Shown: positions 50,701 to 60,046, numbered from the stretch's first letter. The stretch: DNA of 64,000 bases from Methylococcus geothermalis (GCF_012769535.1 NZ_CP046565.1:2122501-2186500); one strand, 5' to 3'. A program made the numbers and translations. The notes: generated from the sequence alone by a model not told the origin.

Positions 50701-52026
50701 ATGTTCGAGCGACTCGCTCAAGGGTTCGTCTGCATCGTTCCGGTTTTACTGCTGGTCGCATGTTCTTCACGCACCATGGCTCCGAAGAAGGATACATTGG
50801 CGCAGACCGCTCCTTCCTCTGAACGGGCCAGGGCGCCGGATTTGGATTTCACTCCCAAGAACCGGCCCAGGGCGGAATACATGCCCCTTCGTTTGGGAGG
50901 CGTGTTTCCGCGTTACCCCGCGCTGGAACCGCAGGTCGCCTTCTGGCGTAGAGTCTATGCGGAGTGGAGCCGGTCCCAGGTGGCCCTGCACGATGACCGC
51001 CACATGGGTGTGGTTTACGAGGTCGTCGATCTGCCGGGGGACGCCAGGGGCGGCTTGACCCCCAGCCAGAAAGCGCTGGTACAGGAGCGGCTCGATTACT
51101 GGAAATACCGCTTGCGGCGTCTGGAGGACAAGCTGGCATCGCGGGCGCCGCTGGACGCCGCCGACCTGCAACTGGCCCGCCGGATCGGCGAGCACGTGGA
51201 CGTCCGGACGGCCATCCAGGGGGCTGCCGAGCGTCTGCGCTATCAGCGTGGCCTGCGGGAGCGGTTCAAACGCGGGCTGGAAATCAGCGGGCGCTATCAC
51301 GAGCATTTCCGGCGGATTTTCCGCGATGCCGGCCTTCCGGAAGAGCTTGCGTTTCTGCCCCACGTGGAATCTTCGTTCCAGGCCAACGCGAGGTCCTCGG
51401 CTGGAGCGATCGGAATCTGGCAATTTACCGCCGGAGCCGCCAAGACATTCATGAACGGTCAGGACAGTGTCTCCGCCCGTCTGGACCCGATCGCATCCGC
51501 ACATGGCGCGGCGCGATACCTCAGCCATGCTTACGGCAAGCTGGGGAGCTGGCCGTTGGCCGTGACCTCTTACAATCACGGTATCGGGGGGATGCAGAAG
51601 GCGAAGAACAGGTACGGGCACGACTTCGAGCGCATCGTCCAGGACTACGACCACCCGCTGTTCGGGTTCGCGTCCCGCAATTATTATGCGGAGTTTCTTG
51701 CGGCGTCGGAAATAGCCAGCGATCCGGAACGTTTCTTTCCGGAAGGCGTGGCCTACGAAAATCCGCTGGACCATGCACCCAGCCCGTTCGTCGTAGCCGG
51801 CGACCCTCCGGTGCAGCGTTTTCGGCCGGTTTCTCACGAGGCGCAGGTTGAATCGCCCAAACCGAGCCATAGCCACGACGCCAAATTCTCCAAGCCCTTG
51901 CACGGCAAGGCCGGACAGAGGCCTGTCGCCTCAAACAGCCATCCCGCTGCCCAAGCCAAGATCAAGATCAAGACCGTACCTGTGAGCAGGAGCGGAGAAA
52001 AACTCCGTATCGCGCGTTTGCGCTGA
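50701..52026 (+). CDS. Membrane-bound lytic transglycosylase, MltD-like lipoprotein
   Basis: A 441-residue enzyme that cleaves peptidoglycan glycan strands. The ATG at 50701 is preferred since it gives a clean lipoprotein signal (LLLVACSS lipobox); the frame is open 48 bases further up. A helical region covers about 60-200. The SLT domain (about 205-350) has LAFLPHVESSFQANARSSAG (cut at 20) with the catalytic Glu, then GIWQFTAGAAKTFM and VTSYNHGIGGM. No LysM repeats follow; the C terminus is a basic, Pro/His-rich tail. A TACAAT -10 box is seen at 50598-50603. Confidence 0.9.
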   Translation: MFERLAQGFVCIVPVLLLVACSSRTMAPKKDTLAQTAPSSERARAPDLDFTPKNRPRAEYMPLRLGGVFPRYPALEPQVAFWRRVYAEWSRSQVALHDDRHMGVVYEVVDLPGDARGGLTPSQKALVQERLDYWKYRLRRLEDKLASRAPLDAADLQLARRIGEHVDVRTAIQGAAERLRYQRGLRERFKRGLEISGRYHEHFRRIFRDAGLPEELAFLPHVESSFQANARSSAGAIGIWQFTAGAAKTFMNGQDSVSARLDPIASAHGAARYLSHAYGKLGSWPLAVTSYNHGIGGMQKAKNRYGHDFERIVQDYDHPLFGFASRNYYAEFLAASEIASDPERFFPEGVAYENPLDHAPSPFVVAGDPPVQRFRPVSHEAQVESPKPSHSHDAKFSKPLHGKAGQRPVASNSHPAAQAKIKIKTVPVSRSGEKLRIARLR

Positions 52027-52123
52027 GCTTGGCCGGCCGTCTTCCAGGGATGCCTGGGCGGGGATGGCAAGTCCACCCCCGATCCTTTAGGATGTTCCGA
52101 ATAAACAAGACGCGGAGTGCATC

Positions 52124-52780
52124 ATGGCATTTTGGGGCAGCTGGCCGGGTTCGGTCGGCAGCGGATTTCTCACACCGGCGGTACATGGCGCAGGCGATGC
52201 GGCCGGGGCGGGCTGGGTGGGGTTGCTGGAGAATGCGCTCGATTCGACCACGCGGTTTTTTGACGGCGGCGGAACGTTCGAGTTCTTGCCGGGCGTTTCC
52301 GCACTCGCTCCGAACATCCATCCCCTCCTGGTGCATTTTCCGATCGCCTTCCTGAACGCGTTTTTCCTGCTCGACCTGGTTGCCGTCTCGTTAAGGAGGA
52401 AGGACCTGCGCGTGGTCGCTAGCTGGATGCTTTATCTGGGGACCCTGGGCGCTGTGTCAGCGGCTGCGGCGGGACTGTTCGCGGCGAGCATCGTCCCCCA
52501 TGGCGAAGCGGTGCACCAGATCATGCAGTGGCATCAGCGGTTGGGGTTGACGGTCAGCAGTCTTGCCCTTGTTCTTTCCCTCTGGCGGCTGATCGCCCGT
52601 TACCGGTTTTCCGGGATGGCCAACGCCTTTCATCTCTTTCTGGCAGGTCTCATGGCAACCGCGATGTTCTTCGGCGCCGATCTGGGAGGGTTGATGGTGT
52701 ACCAGCACGGCGTGGGCGTAAAAAACCTCCAGTCGCAGGACGCCGCGCATCATCACGATCACGGCGCCGCCGAGCCCTAG
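52124..52780 (+). CDS. DUF2231 family membrane protein
   Basis: A 218-residue protein. The first 60 residues are Gly-rich and loosely hydrophobic. The DUF2231 domain follows with its hallmark NIHPLLVHFPIAFLNAFFLL (residues about 65-84) and four membrane helices. The C terminus is His-rich (DAAHHHDHGAAEP), which could bind metal. DUF2231 proteins are often linked to cytochromes or heavy-metal handling, but the function is not known. It ends four bases from the stop of the convergent EamA transporter gene. Confidence 0.85.
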   Translation: MAFWGSWPGSVGSGFLTPAVHGAGDAAGAGWVGLLENALDSTTRFFDGGGTFEFLPGVSALAPNIHPLLVHFPIAFLNAFFLLDLVAVSLRRKDLRVVASWMLYLGTLGAVSAAAAGLFAASIVPHGEAVHQIMQWHQRLGLTVSSLALVLSLWRLIARYRFSGMANAFHLFLAGLMATAMFFGADLGGLMVYQHGVGVKNLQSQDAAHHHDHGAAEP

Positions 52781-52784
52781 CCGC

Positions 52785-53708
52785 TCAAATCCCGCGGCTG
52801 CTCAGGAACGGCAGCAGTACCCCGCAAAGCAAGACCAGGGCGCAGCCGGCCAGCGCTGCGCCATCCGGTACCTTGGCAAACCATAGCCAGCCGAAAGCCA
52901 GATTGAACACCGGGGTGGCATAACCCACCGCGCTGACCAGGGCCGCTGGGGATTTCTGATATGCCTGTGTCATCAGAACCTGGGCGCCGCTTGCCGCCAG
53001 CCCGCAAACGAGAAGCAAGGCCCAGGCCTCGCCGCTTCGCGGCAGCGTAAATCCGGTCAGCCCGAACCAGGCCAGATGCATCGGTATGGCGACCACGCAG
53101 AAATAAAACACGACGGTGCCGGGGGGATTGCTGCGGCCGGCGCGGGCGACCATCAAATAGGCGAGGGCGCTAAGGAGGCCCGAACCCAATGCCATCAGTC
53201 TGCCCAGCTCATCGGAGATGTCTCCCCGTGGCTCCAGCAACAGATACAGCCCGGCCAGCGAACCGGCCAGGGCGGCCCAGATCCACCGGCTGTTTCCCTG
53301 GGCGAGGATTTTCGGGCCGAGCAGGGCCACGAACACTCCGCTGCTGGCGCCCAGAAACGCCGCTTCCCCCGGCCCGATCCGCTGGATCGAGATGAAAGAG
53401 AGGATCAGGGCCAGGGAGCCGAACACGCCTCGCAGCCACAGTGACATGCGCATGTCGCCGAGCAGTGAAGACGTCCGCGCCCGGGCGATCGCAGGGAGAA
53501 AAAGGACAGCCAGGTTGATGAGAATCCGGAAAAAACTCACCGTCATCGCCGGCAGCTCGGGATGACGAATCCCCAATGCATACACGGACATGCTCATGAA
53601 GGAAAACAGCAGGGAGGCCAACAGCATCGACCACAATCCAAGGCTCCTGCTCCCGCCCGACTTCGATCCCGCCATCCGCATGTTCAACGCCGGTGAAGCC
53701 TCGCGCAT
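52785..53708 (-). CDS. EamA/DMT-family transporter
   Basis: A 307-residue inner-membrane protein with ten predicted helices in two EamA repeats. Repeat 1 has SLGLWSMLLASLLFSFMSMS and GPGEAAFLGASSGVFVALLG. Repeat 2 has the second GLYLLLEPRGD region and VSAVGYATPVFNLAFGWLWF. Members export amino acids, nucleotides or other metabolites; the substrate here is unknown. Two or three possible starts lie close together at the 5' end, and no strong ribosome site decides between them. Confidence 0.88.
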   Translation of the reverse strand: MREASPALNMRMAGSKSGGSRSLGLWSMLLASLLFSFMSMSVYALGIRHPELPAMTVSFFRILINLAVLFLPAIARARTSSLLGDMRMSLWLRGVFGSLALILSFISIQRIGPGEAAFLGASSGVFVALLGPKILAQGNSRWIWAALAGSLAGLYLLLEPRGDISDELGRLMALGSGLLSALAYLMVARAGRSNPPGTVVFYFCVVAIPMHLAWFGLTGFTLPRSGEAWALLLVCGLAASGAQVLMTQAYQKSPAALVSAVGYATPVFNLAFGWLWFAKVPDGAALAGCALVLLCGVLLPFLSSRGI

Positions 53709-53828
53709 CTGCCGGTGGATTGAATCCGTCGCGAATTGACACTATATTTCTGCGGTTTTTTCAATGGCACCGGTCCCCCGGCCACATCGCGTTTTTGACG
53801 ACAGGACTCGACAAGAACAATAAACATC

Positions 53829-54239
53829 ATGATCGACAAGAGAAAACTGATCCGTTACGGGCTTCCCATCATTTTCCTGATCTCGGCCGTTTTTGCCGGC
53901 GAACTGATGCTCGAGGGGCTGATCGAATTCGCCGACCTGCTGCTCGAACTTTCCCAGCACGCCCTGATCACCTTCTATTCGAAGGTGTTCGGGCTGGATC
54001 ATCTGGAAGCCCAGCACAAGGCGGCCTGGACCAGCATGATCACTTTCATCATCGTGCTGATCCTGACCATCCGGAAACTGGCGCCGAAAGTCGCCCTGAA
54101 AATCGAGGAAGGCAAAGCCTGGTATCGAGATCGGCGCGACGCGCTCCGCGCCTGGTGGCGCAGCCTGGGCTGGCTCAAGAAAACGGCTTACCTGAGCGGC
54201 GGCTTGGCAGTGCTGGCCGGCCTCGCGATGATCCTTTGA
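53829..54239 (+). CDS. Small membrane protein, unknown function
   Basis: A 136-residue protein with three hydrophobic segments: about 11-28 (YGLPIIFLISAVFAGELM), 68-82 (SMITFIIVLILTI) and 118-136 (YLSGGLAVLAGLAMIL). A basic, Trp/Arg-rich amphipathic stretch lies between the last two (WYRDRRDALRAWWRSLG). The gene stands alone and is convergent with the nitrilase-like gene, with seven bases between the stops. No family is recognised. Confidence 0.72.
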   Translation: MIDKRKLIRYGLPIIFLISAVFAGELMLEGLIEFADLLLELSQHALITFYSKVFGLDHLEAQHKAAWTSMITFIIVLILTIRKLAPKVALKIEEGKAWYRDRRDALRAWWRSLGWLKKTAYLSGGLAVLAGLAMIL

Positions 54240-54246
54240 TTTTCCC

Positions 54247-55116
54247 CTACCCGACCAGATCGAACTGGGCCGGCCAGTCGCGGTAGTTGAAGACCTGGCC
54301 GGTTTCGCGGACGCGGGCAATGGAGCCGAGATCGATTTCGGCATAGACCCATTGCGGGCGGTTCAGCTCGCCGATCGCCAGGATGCCGTCGTCGGGATAG
54401 CCGTAATCCACCGGCGTATAGATCGCCGCCGCTCCGACGTTGACGTCCACCGCCTCGGACCAGGGTGCCGATCCCACGGTCGGCGACTGCACGACATAGC
54501 ACTGGTTTTCCAGTGCCCGCGCCTGGCAGCCGATGCGAACCCGGTGATAACCTGCCAAGGTATCGGTGCAGCTCGGCACCAGGATCAGGTTCGCGCCCAT
54601 TTCCACCTGCCTGCGGGCGATCATGGGGAATTCGCTGTCGTAGCAGATGTTGATGCCGAGCCGGCCGAATTCGGTATCGAAGGTGCGGATTTCCTTCCCC
54701 GGCGAGATCAGCCACTGTTCGTTCTCGAACCGGGTCATCTGCAGCTTGTCCTGGAACTCCGGCGTGCCGTCCGGGCGGAACAGAAAGGCGCGGTTACGGT
54801 AGCCGCCGTCCGGCTGGCGCACCGGGAAGGTACCCGCCAGGATGTAGATGCCGTGCTGTTCCGCCAGATCGGCATAGAGCATCATGAAATCCGGCAGGAC
54901 CGATTGCATTTCCGCCAGCTGGCCGGACAGGCTGCGGTAGACCGCCTCCGGGAACAGCGAGGCCAGTTCCATGCTGAAGTATTCCGGGAACACCAGCATC
55001 TGGGCGCCGTTGCCGGCGGCCTCTCCGACCCAGCGCCCGGCTTTTTCCTGGTAGGCGGACCAGTCGCCGAGAAAGCCGATGTCGTACTGGGCCGCGGCGA
55101 GAAACAGCGGCTTCAT
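54247..55116 (-). CDS. Carbon-nitrogen hydrolase (nitrilase superfamily)
   Basis: A 289-residue enzyme. The start MKPLFLAAAQYDIGFLGDWS at 55116 overlaps the stop of the GNAT gene (ATGA), and the usual nitrilase N terminus begins there. The catalytic triad is seen: Glu45 in LVFPEYFS, Lys in DKLQMTRFE and Cys in INICYDSEFPM. It hydrolyses an amide or nitrile; the substrate is not identifiable. It is the last of three coupled genes with a GNAT acetyltransferase and a SnoaL-like protein, a set that may act on one small molecule. Confidence 0.9.
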   Translation of the reverse strand: MKPLFLAAAQYDIGFLGDWSAYQEKAGRWVGEAAGNGAQMLVFPEYFSMELASLFPEAVYRSLSGQLAEMQSVLPDFMMLYADLAEQHGIYILAGTFPVRQPDGGYRNRAFLFRPDGTPEFQDKLQMTRFENEQWLISPGKEIRTFDTEFGRLGINICYDSEFPMIARRQVEMGANLILVPSCTDTLAGYHRVRIGCQARALENQCYVVQSPTVGSAPWSEAVDVNVGAAAIYTPVDYGYPDDGILAIGELNRPQWVYAEIDLGSIARVRETGQVFNYRDWPAQFDLVG

Positions 55117-55724
55117 CGGGTGGAATCCTTCAGTGGCTTGAGCCAGAACACCATGGGTTTCTCGGTCTCGTCGGCCTGATCCACGTCCTTCCAGGCATAG
55201 GTGGTGACGAGTTCGGGGTGTTTGACGTAGCCGAAACGGGTCCAAATGGCATCGAGCGGCTCGTAGTCGGCGGGCCTCAAGGGATGGTCGTCCGGCCTTT
55301 GCACGCAGCAGAAGCTGCAATAGTCGAACCGTCCCAGGCGGCGGGCATGGCCTTCGCGGCCTTCGAAAAACCGCTTGTAGATGCCGCGGCCGCGGTATTC
55401 CTTGAGGAGCACCGATTCGGCGCAGTAGAAGATCCGGGCCGGATCGTAGCCGTGCTCGAGGAAGGGGCGCTTGAATTCCGGCGTTTCGTGCTCCATCGGC
55501 AGGCCGGTGGAGGCGCCGATGGCCCGCTCGCCGTCAAGGGCCAGTACCACCACGCTCTCCGGCGATTCCACGTAGGTCTGCAGATAGCGCTCCTCGTATT
55601 CGGCGGTGCCGTCGTACAGATAGGGAAAGTCTCGGAATACTTCGATGCGCAAGCGCGCGAGGTCGGGAATGTATTTCCCGATTTCGGGTCCCGACAGGAT
55701 CTTGACGGTGATCGCCTCGCTCAT
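55113..55724 (-). CDS. GNAT-family N-acetyltransferase
   Basis: A 203-residue protein starting at ATG 55724, in line with the GNAT fold (MSEAITVKILSGPEIGKYIP). The acetyl-CoA motif A is seen as SVLLKEYRGRGIYKRFFEGR (R/QxxGxG/A form: YRGRGI). FPYLYDGTAEYEERYLQTY is typical of a subgroup encoded beside nitrilase-like enzymes. Its stop overlaps the nitrilase start, and its start lies five bases after the SnoaL-like gene, so the three are one unit. Substrate unknown. Confidence 0.86.
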   Translation of the reverse strand: MSEAITVKILSGPEIGKYIPDLARLRIEVFRDFPYLYDGTAEYEERYLQTYVESPESVVVLALDGERAIGASTGLPMEHETPEFKRPFLEHGYDPARIFYCAESVLLKEYRGRGIYKRFFEGREGHARRLGRFDYCSFCCVQRPDDHPLRPADYEPLDAIWTRFGYVKHPELVTTYAWKDVDQADETEKPMVFWLKPLKDSTR

Positions 55725-55729
55725 GGCGC

Positions 55730-56140
55730 CTAAGCCTTTTCGACCTGATGGATCCAGTCCTGGAGGTTGTAGTAGTTGGTGACGCGGGCGACCTTGCCGT
55801 CGCGGATGTCGAAGAATGCGCCGGCCGGCAGCCGGTAGGTCTGGCCTTTGGCGGGCGGCAGGCCCTCGTCGGTCACCAGGTATTCGCCGAGGACCACGAA
55901 TTCGGCAGCGGCGCGGGTACCGTCCTCGTTGGTCATGATGGCCATGTCGACCAGCCGTTCCTTGTAATTGCGGTTCATCCGGTCCATGAAGGCGCGGAAC
56001 GCGTCCTTGCCGATCTCGCGGGAGCCCTGGTTGATGTCGTGGATCACGTCGTCGGTGAGGAGGCCCAGAAAGGTCTCCATGTCGCCTGCGTTGAAGGCGG
56101 CGTAATAGTTTTCGATGAGAGCTTTGGCGTTTTGATGCAT
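55730..56140 (-). CDS. SnoaL-like/ketosteroid isomerase-fold protein
   Basis: A 136-residue NTF2-fold protein (MHQNAKALIENYYAAFNAGD (cut), LTDDVIHDINQGSREIGKDA (cut), GQTYRLPAGAFFDIRDGKVA (cut), VTNYYNLQDWI). The ATG at 56140 is used; a TTG at 56185 would add 15 residues. Such folds bind small hydrophobic molecules or act as isomerases or hydrolases. It is the first gene of the SnoaL-GNAT-nitrilase set. The role is unknown. Confidence 0.85.
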   Translation of the reverse strand: MHQNAKALIENYYAAFNAGDMETFLGLLTDDVIHDINQGSREIGKDAFRAFMDRMNRNYKERLVDMAIMTNEDGTRAAAEFVVLGEYLVTDEGLPPAKGQTYRLPAGAFFDIRDGKVARVTNYYNLQDWIHQVEKA

Positions 56141-56282
56141 GCGCTGAAATTCCGGATGCTGGGTGAGGAGTTTCCGGAGCACCAAGTGCGGCGTGTCTTC
56201 CGGAATTCAAAAGCCCGCCATTTTAATGAGGGGCCCCCAAGCCTGTCGAGACCGCGTGACAGGCTTGGGCCGGCAGATCGGA

Positions 56283-56822
56283 TCATTGCTGATAGCTCGG
56301 CACCAGATCAATGTCGATGCGGCGGTTCTGGGCTTTGCCTTCCGCGGTCGCGTTCGAAGCCACCGGCTGGTACTCGCCGTGTCCGGCGGCCGTCATGCGG
56401 CTCGGGTCAATGCCCTTGGACTGAAGATACTTGACCACTTCGCAGGCGCGCCCGGCGGACAGCTCCCAGTTGCTGGAGAAGCGGTGGGCCAGATGTTTGC
56501 CGATCGGCACGTTGTCGGTATGGCCTTCGACTTCGATGCGGTGATTGCTGGCGCTCTGCAGCGTAGGCACGATCTTGTCGATCGATGCCTTGCCTTCCTT
56601 GCTGATCTGGTATCCGCCTTCGGGGAACAGCAGCTCGTCTTCCATGGTGACGCGGAGACGATCCTGCAACTGCTGGATCTTGACCTCGTCGGCTTCCACT
56701 TCCGTGCGCAGTTGTTCATTGAGCTGTCTTTCGTAGCCGACATCGCGGTCGTAAGTGCTTTGCATCACGCATCCGCTCAGCACCCCGGCGGTGAGCACGG
56801 TGGTCGCGAATTTTCTTACCAT
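56283..56822 (-). CDS. OmpA-family peptidoglycan-binding lipoprotein
   Basis: A 179-residue lipoprotein. AGGAAGGAG lies five bases before the ATG at 56822, which settles the start over a much longer frame. The signal peptide ends at the lipobox LSGC. A short coiled coil follows (about residues 30-65). The OmpA_C domain at about 75-179 has VEGHTDNVPIG, LSAGRACEVVKYLQSKGIDP and the end QNRRIDIDL, the peptidoglycan-binding residues. It probably tethers the outer membrane to the cell wall. It lies 40 bases downstream of xseA. Confidence 0.92.
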   Translation of the reverse strand: MVRKFATTVLTAGVLSGCVMQSTYDRDVGYERQLNEQLRTEVEADEVKIQQLQDRLRVTMEDELLFPEGGYQISKEGKASIDKIVPTLQSASNHRIEVEGHTDNVPIGKHLAHRFSSNWELSAGRACEVVKYLQSKGIDPSRMTAAGHGEYQPVASNATAEGKAQNRRIDIDLVPSYQQ

Positions 56823-56862
56823 GGTTTGCTCCTTCCTGATTGGCGGTTGATTGATGAGCGCC

Positions 56863-58266
56863 TTAACGGCCTCGCCGGGATTGTCCAGGAAAAACCGGCA
56901 GGCCGCCAGGTTCGGCCTTCTCCACCCGGCTGAGAAGCGAACCCTCCGCCAAGCGGGTGTAAAGAATCTCTCCAGGCTGAATGTCTTCCCAGGAGTGGAC
57001 AACGGTGTTGTCGGCGGCCCGCAGGGCGATCGAATAGCCCCGGGCCAGGGTCGCTAGCGGGCTCACCGTGTCCAGCCGCTGGCCCAGCGTGCCGAGCCGT
57101 TCACTTCGGCGTTCCAGGAGGAGCGATGCCGAGCGCCGCAGGCGGGAATCCAGCGTACCGAGCTTCTCGGCAAGGCGTTTCACCCGCTGGTCGGGATCGT
57201 GGCGGACGAGCCGCAACGCCATGCCTTGCAGTCTCTGGCGCTGAAGATTGAAGCGCACGGCGGCGTTGCGCGCGAGCCGGTGTCGCAGCTCCGCCAGGCG
57301 CTGAGCCTGGCGTTCCAGCCGCTGTCTGGGATGGGATTGCAGCAGCCGGCGTTCGACGAAGTCCAGCCGCTGCTGGACCCGCTCCAGCCGCCCGCGGAAG
57401 CTGCGGCGGAGTTGGGATGCCAGTCGCTGCAGACGGTTCGCGAGGTCGATCCGGTCGGGTGTGACCGATTCGGCGGCCGCGGAAGGCGTGGGCGCGCGCA
57501 GGTCGGCGGCGAAATCGGCGATGGTGAAATCCACTTCGTGGCCGATCCCGGTCACCACCGGCGTCCGGCAGGCCACGATGGCCCGCGCCAGGCTTTCGTC
57601 ATTGAAGGCCCAGAGGTCCTCCAGCGAGCCGCCGCCGCGGGCCAAGAGCAGGACGTCACACCAGCCGCTGGCATCGGCCCGCTGCAACGCACGGACGAGT
57701 TCCGCCGGTGCTTCGCTGCCTTGGACCGTGGCGGGGAACACGATCACGGTAGCCGCCGGGTAGCGCCGGGCCAGCACGGTGAGGATGTCGCGGATCGCGG
57801 CGCCCGTGGGCGAGGTGATGACGCCGATGCAGGCGGGGAAGCGGGGGATGGGCTTCTTGCGGGCCGGATCGAACAGTCCTTCGGCGTCCAGGCGTTTCTT
57901 CAAGGCCTCGAACGCGCGCTGGAGCGCACCATCGCCGGCCTCCTCCAGCAGATCCACGATCAGCTGGTAGTCGCCGCGGGGTTCGTACAGTCCGACCTGG
58001 GCGCGGGCCAGGACATGATCGCCGTTCGCGGGCTTGAAGCCGAGCAGGCGTCCGGACCCGCGGAACATGGCGCAGCGGACCTGGGCCTCGGCGTCCTTCA
58101 GGGTGAAATAAAGGTGGCCCGAGGCCGGTGCGGCCACGTTGGAGACTTCGCCCTCCACCCAGACCGTGCCGAAATGGCCGGAAAGCGTGATGCGGGCTTC
58201 GCGGTTGAGGCGCGAAACGGTGTAGACGAATTCGGGCCGGGCAGCCGGAAACGAGCGGAGGTTCAC
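56863..58266 (-). CDS. xseA: Exodeoxyribonuclease VII large subunit
   Basis: A 467-residue protein. The N-terminal OB fold has VSRLNREARITLSGHFGTVW (cut) and GHLYFTLKDAEAQVRCAMFR (cut). The catalytic domain has IGVITSPTGAAIRDIL, VLLLARGGGSLEDLWAFNDE (cut) and VVTGIGHEVDFTIADFAADL (cut). A long helical segment follows. With the XseB small subunit (not in the window) it degrades single-stranded DNA. It lies seven bases after hslR in a housekeeping operon. Confidence 0.97.
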   Translation of the reverse strand: MNLRSFPAARPEFVYTVSRLNREARITLSGHFGTVWVEGEVSNVAAPASGHLYFTLKDAEAQVRCAMFRGSGRLLGFKPANGDHVLARAQVGLYEPRGDYQLIVDLLEEAGDGALQRAFEALKKRLDAEGLFDPARKKPIPRFPACIGVITSPTGAAIRDILTVLARRYPAATVIVFPATVQGSEAPAELVRALQRADASGWCDVLLLARGGGSLEDLWAFNDESLARAIVACRTPVVTGIGHEVDFTIADFAADLRAPTPSAAAESVTPDRIDLANRLQRLASQLRRSFRGRLERVQQRLDFVERRLLQSHPRQRLERQAQRLAELRHRLARNAAVRFNLQRQRLQGMALRLVRHDPDQRVKRLAEKLGTLDSRLRRSASLLLERRSERLGTLGQRLDTVSPLATLARGYSIALRAADNTVVHSWEDIQPGEILYTRLAEGSLLSRVEKAEPGGLPVFPGQSRRGR

Positions 58267-58273
58267 GCCCGCC

Positions 58274-58699
58274 TCAGTCCAGGGATTGCTTGAAGCGGTG
58301 GATCAGGCGGCGGTCCTTCTTGGAGGGCCGGTGCGCGGGTTCATCCGCGAATTGCCGCGCCTCCCGCCTGCGGGCGGCTTCGGCCTCGCGCCGTGCCTGA
58401 CTCTCCGGGGTTTCGCGATAGAGCAGCACGGCCTCCCTGGCGGGCCGGCGCTGGGTAGGGAGGGCTTCGACGACGACTTCCCAGACATCCTGTGCACGGG
58501 TGATTTCCAGCCGCGCGCCGGGGCCGATTTCCTTGCCAGGCTTGGCGCGCTGGCCGTTCAGATGGACCTTGCCACCGTTGATGGCCTCGATGGCGAGCTG
58601 CCGGGTCTTGAAGAAACGGGCGGCCCACAGCCATTTGTCCAGCCTGACCTTGTCCCCGCCTTCTTCCGTCGGGGAGGGGCGCCCGCCCGGTCCTGCCAT
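58274..58699 (-). CDS. hslR: Ribosome-associated heat shock protein Hsp15 (S4 domain)
   Basis: A 141-residue RNA-binding protein. After a short N-terminal extension the S4 domain reads VRLDKWLWAARFFKTRQLAI (cut), EAINGGKVHLNGQRAKPGKE (cut). The C-terminal tail is basic and Arg/Glu-rich (ARREAEAARRREARQ). The family rescues stalled 50S subunits with nascent chains after heat shock. The start at ATG 58699 removes a long unlikely extension. It lies four bases after the rhodanese gene. Confidence 0.93.
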   Translation of the reverse strand: MAGPGGRPSPTEEGGDKVRLDKWLWAARFFKTRQLAIEAINGGKVHLNGQRAKPGKEIGPGARLEITRAQDVWEVVVEALPTQRRPAREAVLLYRETPESQARREAEAARRREARQFADEPAHRPSKKDRRLIHRFKQSLD

Positions 58700-58703
58700 G
58701 GGG

Positions 58704-59066
58704 TCAGCTCGAAACCGGCAGACCGCCCTCGCTCCAGGCCTTGAAACCGCCCGCCATGCTGACGGTTCCGCTCCAGCCGAGCTGTTGCAGGATATCGGTG
58801 GCCAGTGCCGAACGGAGGCCGCTCTGGCAGTAGACGATGATGTCGGCATCCTTTTTTCCCTGGAATGCGGGATGGGTCTCGATGCGGAACTCCACCACGC
58901 CGCGCGGAATGTTGATCGCGCCGGGCAGGTGTCCCGCCATGTACTCTTCCGGTTCCCGGACATCCAGAATCAATGTTCGGCCGAGCACTGCCTGGACCTC
59001 GCTCGGGCCGACTTCACGAATCCGCTGCTTGGCGGCGGCAACCAGATCCATGGGGGTGAGCGCCAT
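58704..59066 (-). CDS. Rhodanese-like sulfurtransferase domain protein
   Basis: A 120-residue single-domain rhodanese. AAGGAGGAGT lies six bases upstream of ATG 59066. Motifs: LILDVREPEEYMAGHLPGAI (cut) and the active-site loop VYCQSGLRS with the catalytic Cys. It may transfer sulfane sulfur, for example to Fe-S cluster or thiolation pathways. It sits between ispH, an Fe-S enzyme gene, and hslR. Confidence 0.92.
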   Translation of the reverse strand: MALTPMDLVAAAKQRIREVGPSEVQAVLGRTLILDVREPEEYMAGHLPGAINIPRGVVEFRIETHPAFQGKKDADIIVYCQSGLRSALATDILQQLGWSGTVSMAGGFKAWSEGGLPVSS

Positions 59067-59104
59067 GGTCACTCCTCCTTCGCTGAGTATTGGAATCTGC
59101 CGGC

Positions 59105-60046
59105 TCAGGCGCTGAGCCGGCGCAGTTCCTTGGGCAGGGAAAACACGACCTTTTCCTCGATGCCCTGGGTTTCGGTGGCGGTGCGTCCGCCCCATTCCTT
59201 GAGCTGGGCGACGACCTCCCCGACCAGAATCTCGGGTGCCGAGGCGCCGGCGGTGACGCCGATGCGTTCGGCGCCGGCGACCATGTCGCGGGTCAGCTGG
59301 GCCGCGTCGTCGATCAGGAAAGCCTTGCGGCCCAGCTTCTCCGCGATTTCGCGCAGCCGGTTCGAATTGGAGCTGTTGGGCGATCCGACCACCAGGATGG
59401 TGTCGCACTGGGCCGCCAGCTTCTTCACGGCATCCTGCCGGTTCTGGGTGGCATAGCAGATGTCGTCCTTGCGCGGCCCCAGGATCTTGGGGAAGCGCGC
59501 TTTCAGCGCTTCCACCACGGCGCCGGTGTCGTCGATGGAAAGCGTGGTCTGGGTCACGTAGGCCAGATTGTCCGGATTCGCCACCTGAAGCTTTTCGACG
59601 TCCTCCGGCGACTCCACCAGATAGATGCCGCCGGCCGGGTTGTCGTACTGTCCCATGGTGCCTTCCACTTCAGGATGTCCGGCATGGCCGATGAAGACGA
59701 TCTCGCGGCCCTCGCTGGCGTGCTGGTGCACTTCGATATGGACCTTGGTGACCAGCGGGCAGGTGGCATCGAAAACCTGAAGGCCTCGCTCCCTGGCTTC
59801 TTCCTGGATCTGTTTGGAGACGCCGTGGGCGCTGAAGATGACCGTCGAATTTTCCGGCACTTCGGACAGTTCCTCGACGAACACCGCGCCGCGATCGCGG
59901 AGCCCATCCACCACATAGCGATTGTGGACGACTTCGTGGCGCACGTAGATCGGCGCCCCGAACACTTCGATGGCGCGGTCGACGATTTCGATGGCACGGT
60001 CGACGCCGGCGCAGAAGCCGCGGGGATTGGCGAGGATGATTTCCAT
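59105..60046 (-). CDS. ispH: 4-hydroxy-3-methylbut-2-enyl diphosphate reductase
   Basis: A 313-residue [4Fe-4S] enzyme, the last step of the methylerythritol phosphate pathway to isoprenoids. The three cluster cysteines are in [11 protein letters not shown] (near residue 12), [11 protein letters not shown] and [13 protein letters not shown]-preceding CDTILVV. The active-site Glu region and the [12 protein letters not shown] motif are present. Length is normal (E. coli 316). It lies 23 bases after the cobalamin adenosyltransferase gene and 38 bases before the rhodanese gene. Confidence 0.97.
   Translation of the reverse strand: MEIILANPRGFCAGVDRAIEIVDRAIEVFGAPIYVRHEVVHNRYVVDGLRDRGAVFVEELSEVPENSTVIFSAHGVSKQIQEEARERGLQVFDATCPLVTKVHIEVHQHASEGREIVFIGHAGHPEVEGTMGQYDNPAGGIYLVESPEDVEKLQVANPDNLAYVTQTTLSIDDTGAVVEALKARFPKILGPRKDDICYATQNRQDAVKKLAAQCDTILVVGSPNSSNSNRLREIAEKLGRKAFLIDDAAQLTRDMVAGAERIGVTAGASAPEILVGEVVAQLKEWGGRTATETQGIEEKVVFSLPKELRRLSA

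Noticed and set aside
53736-53758. TTGACA as the -35 of a promoter for the small membrane protein gene
   Set aside because: The hexamer is perfect but the sequence 17 bases downstream (TTTCAA) is a poor -10, so it is not listed.
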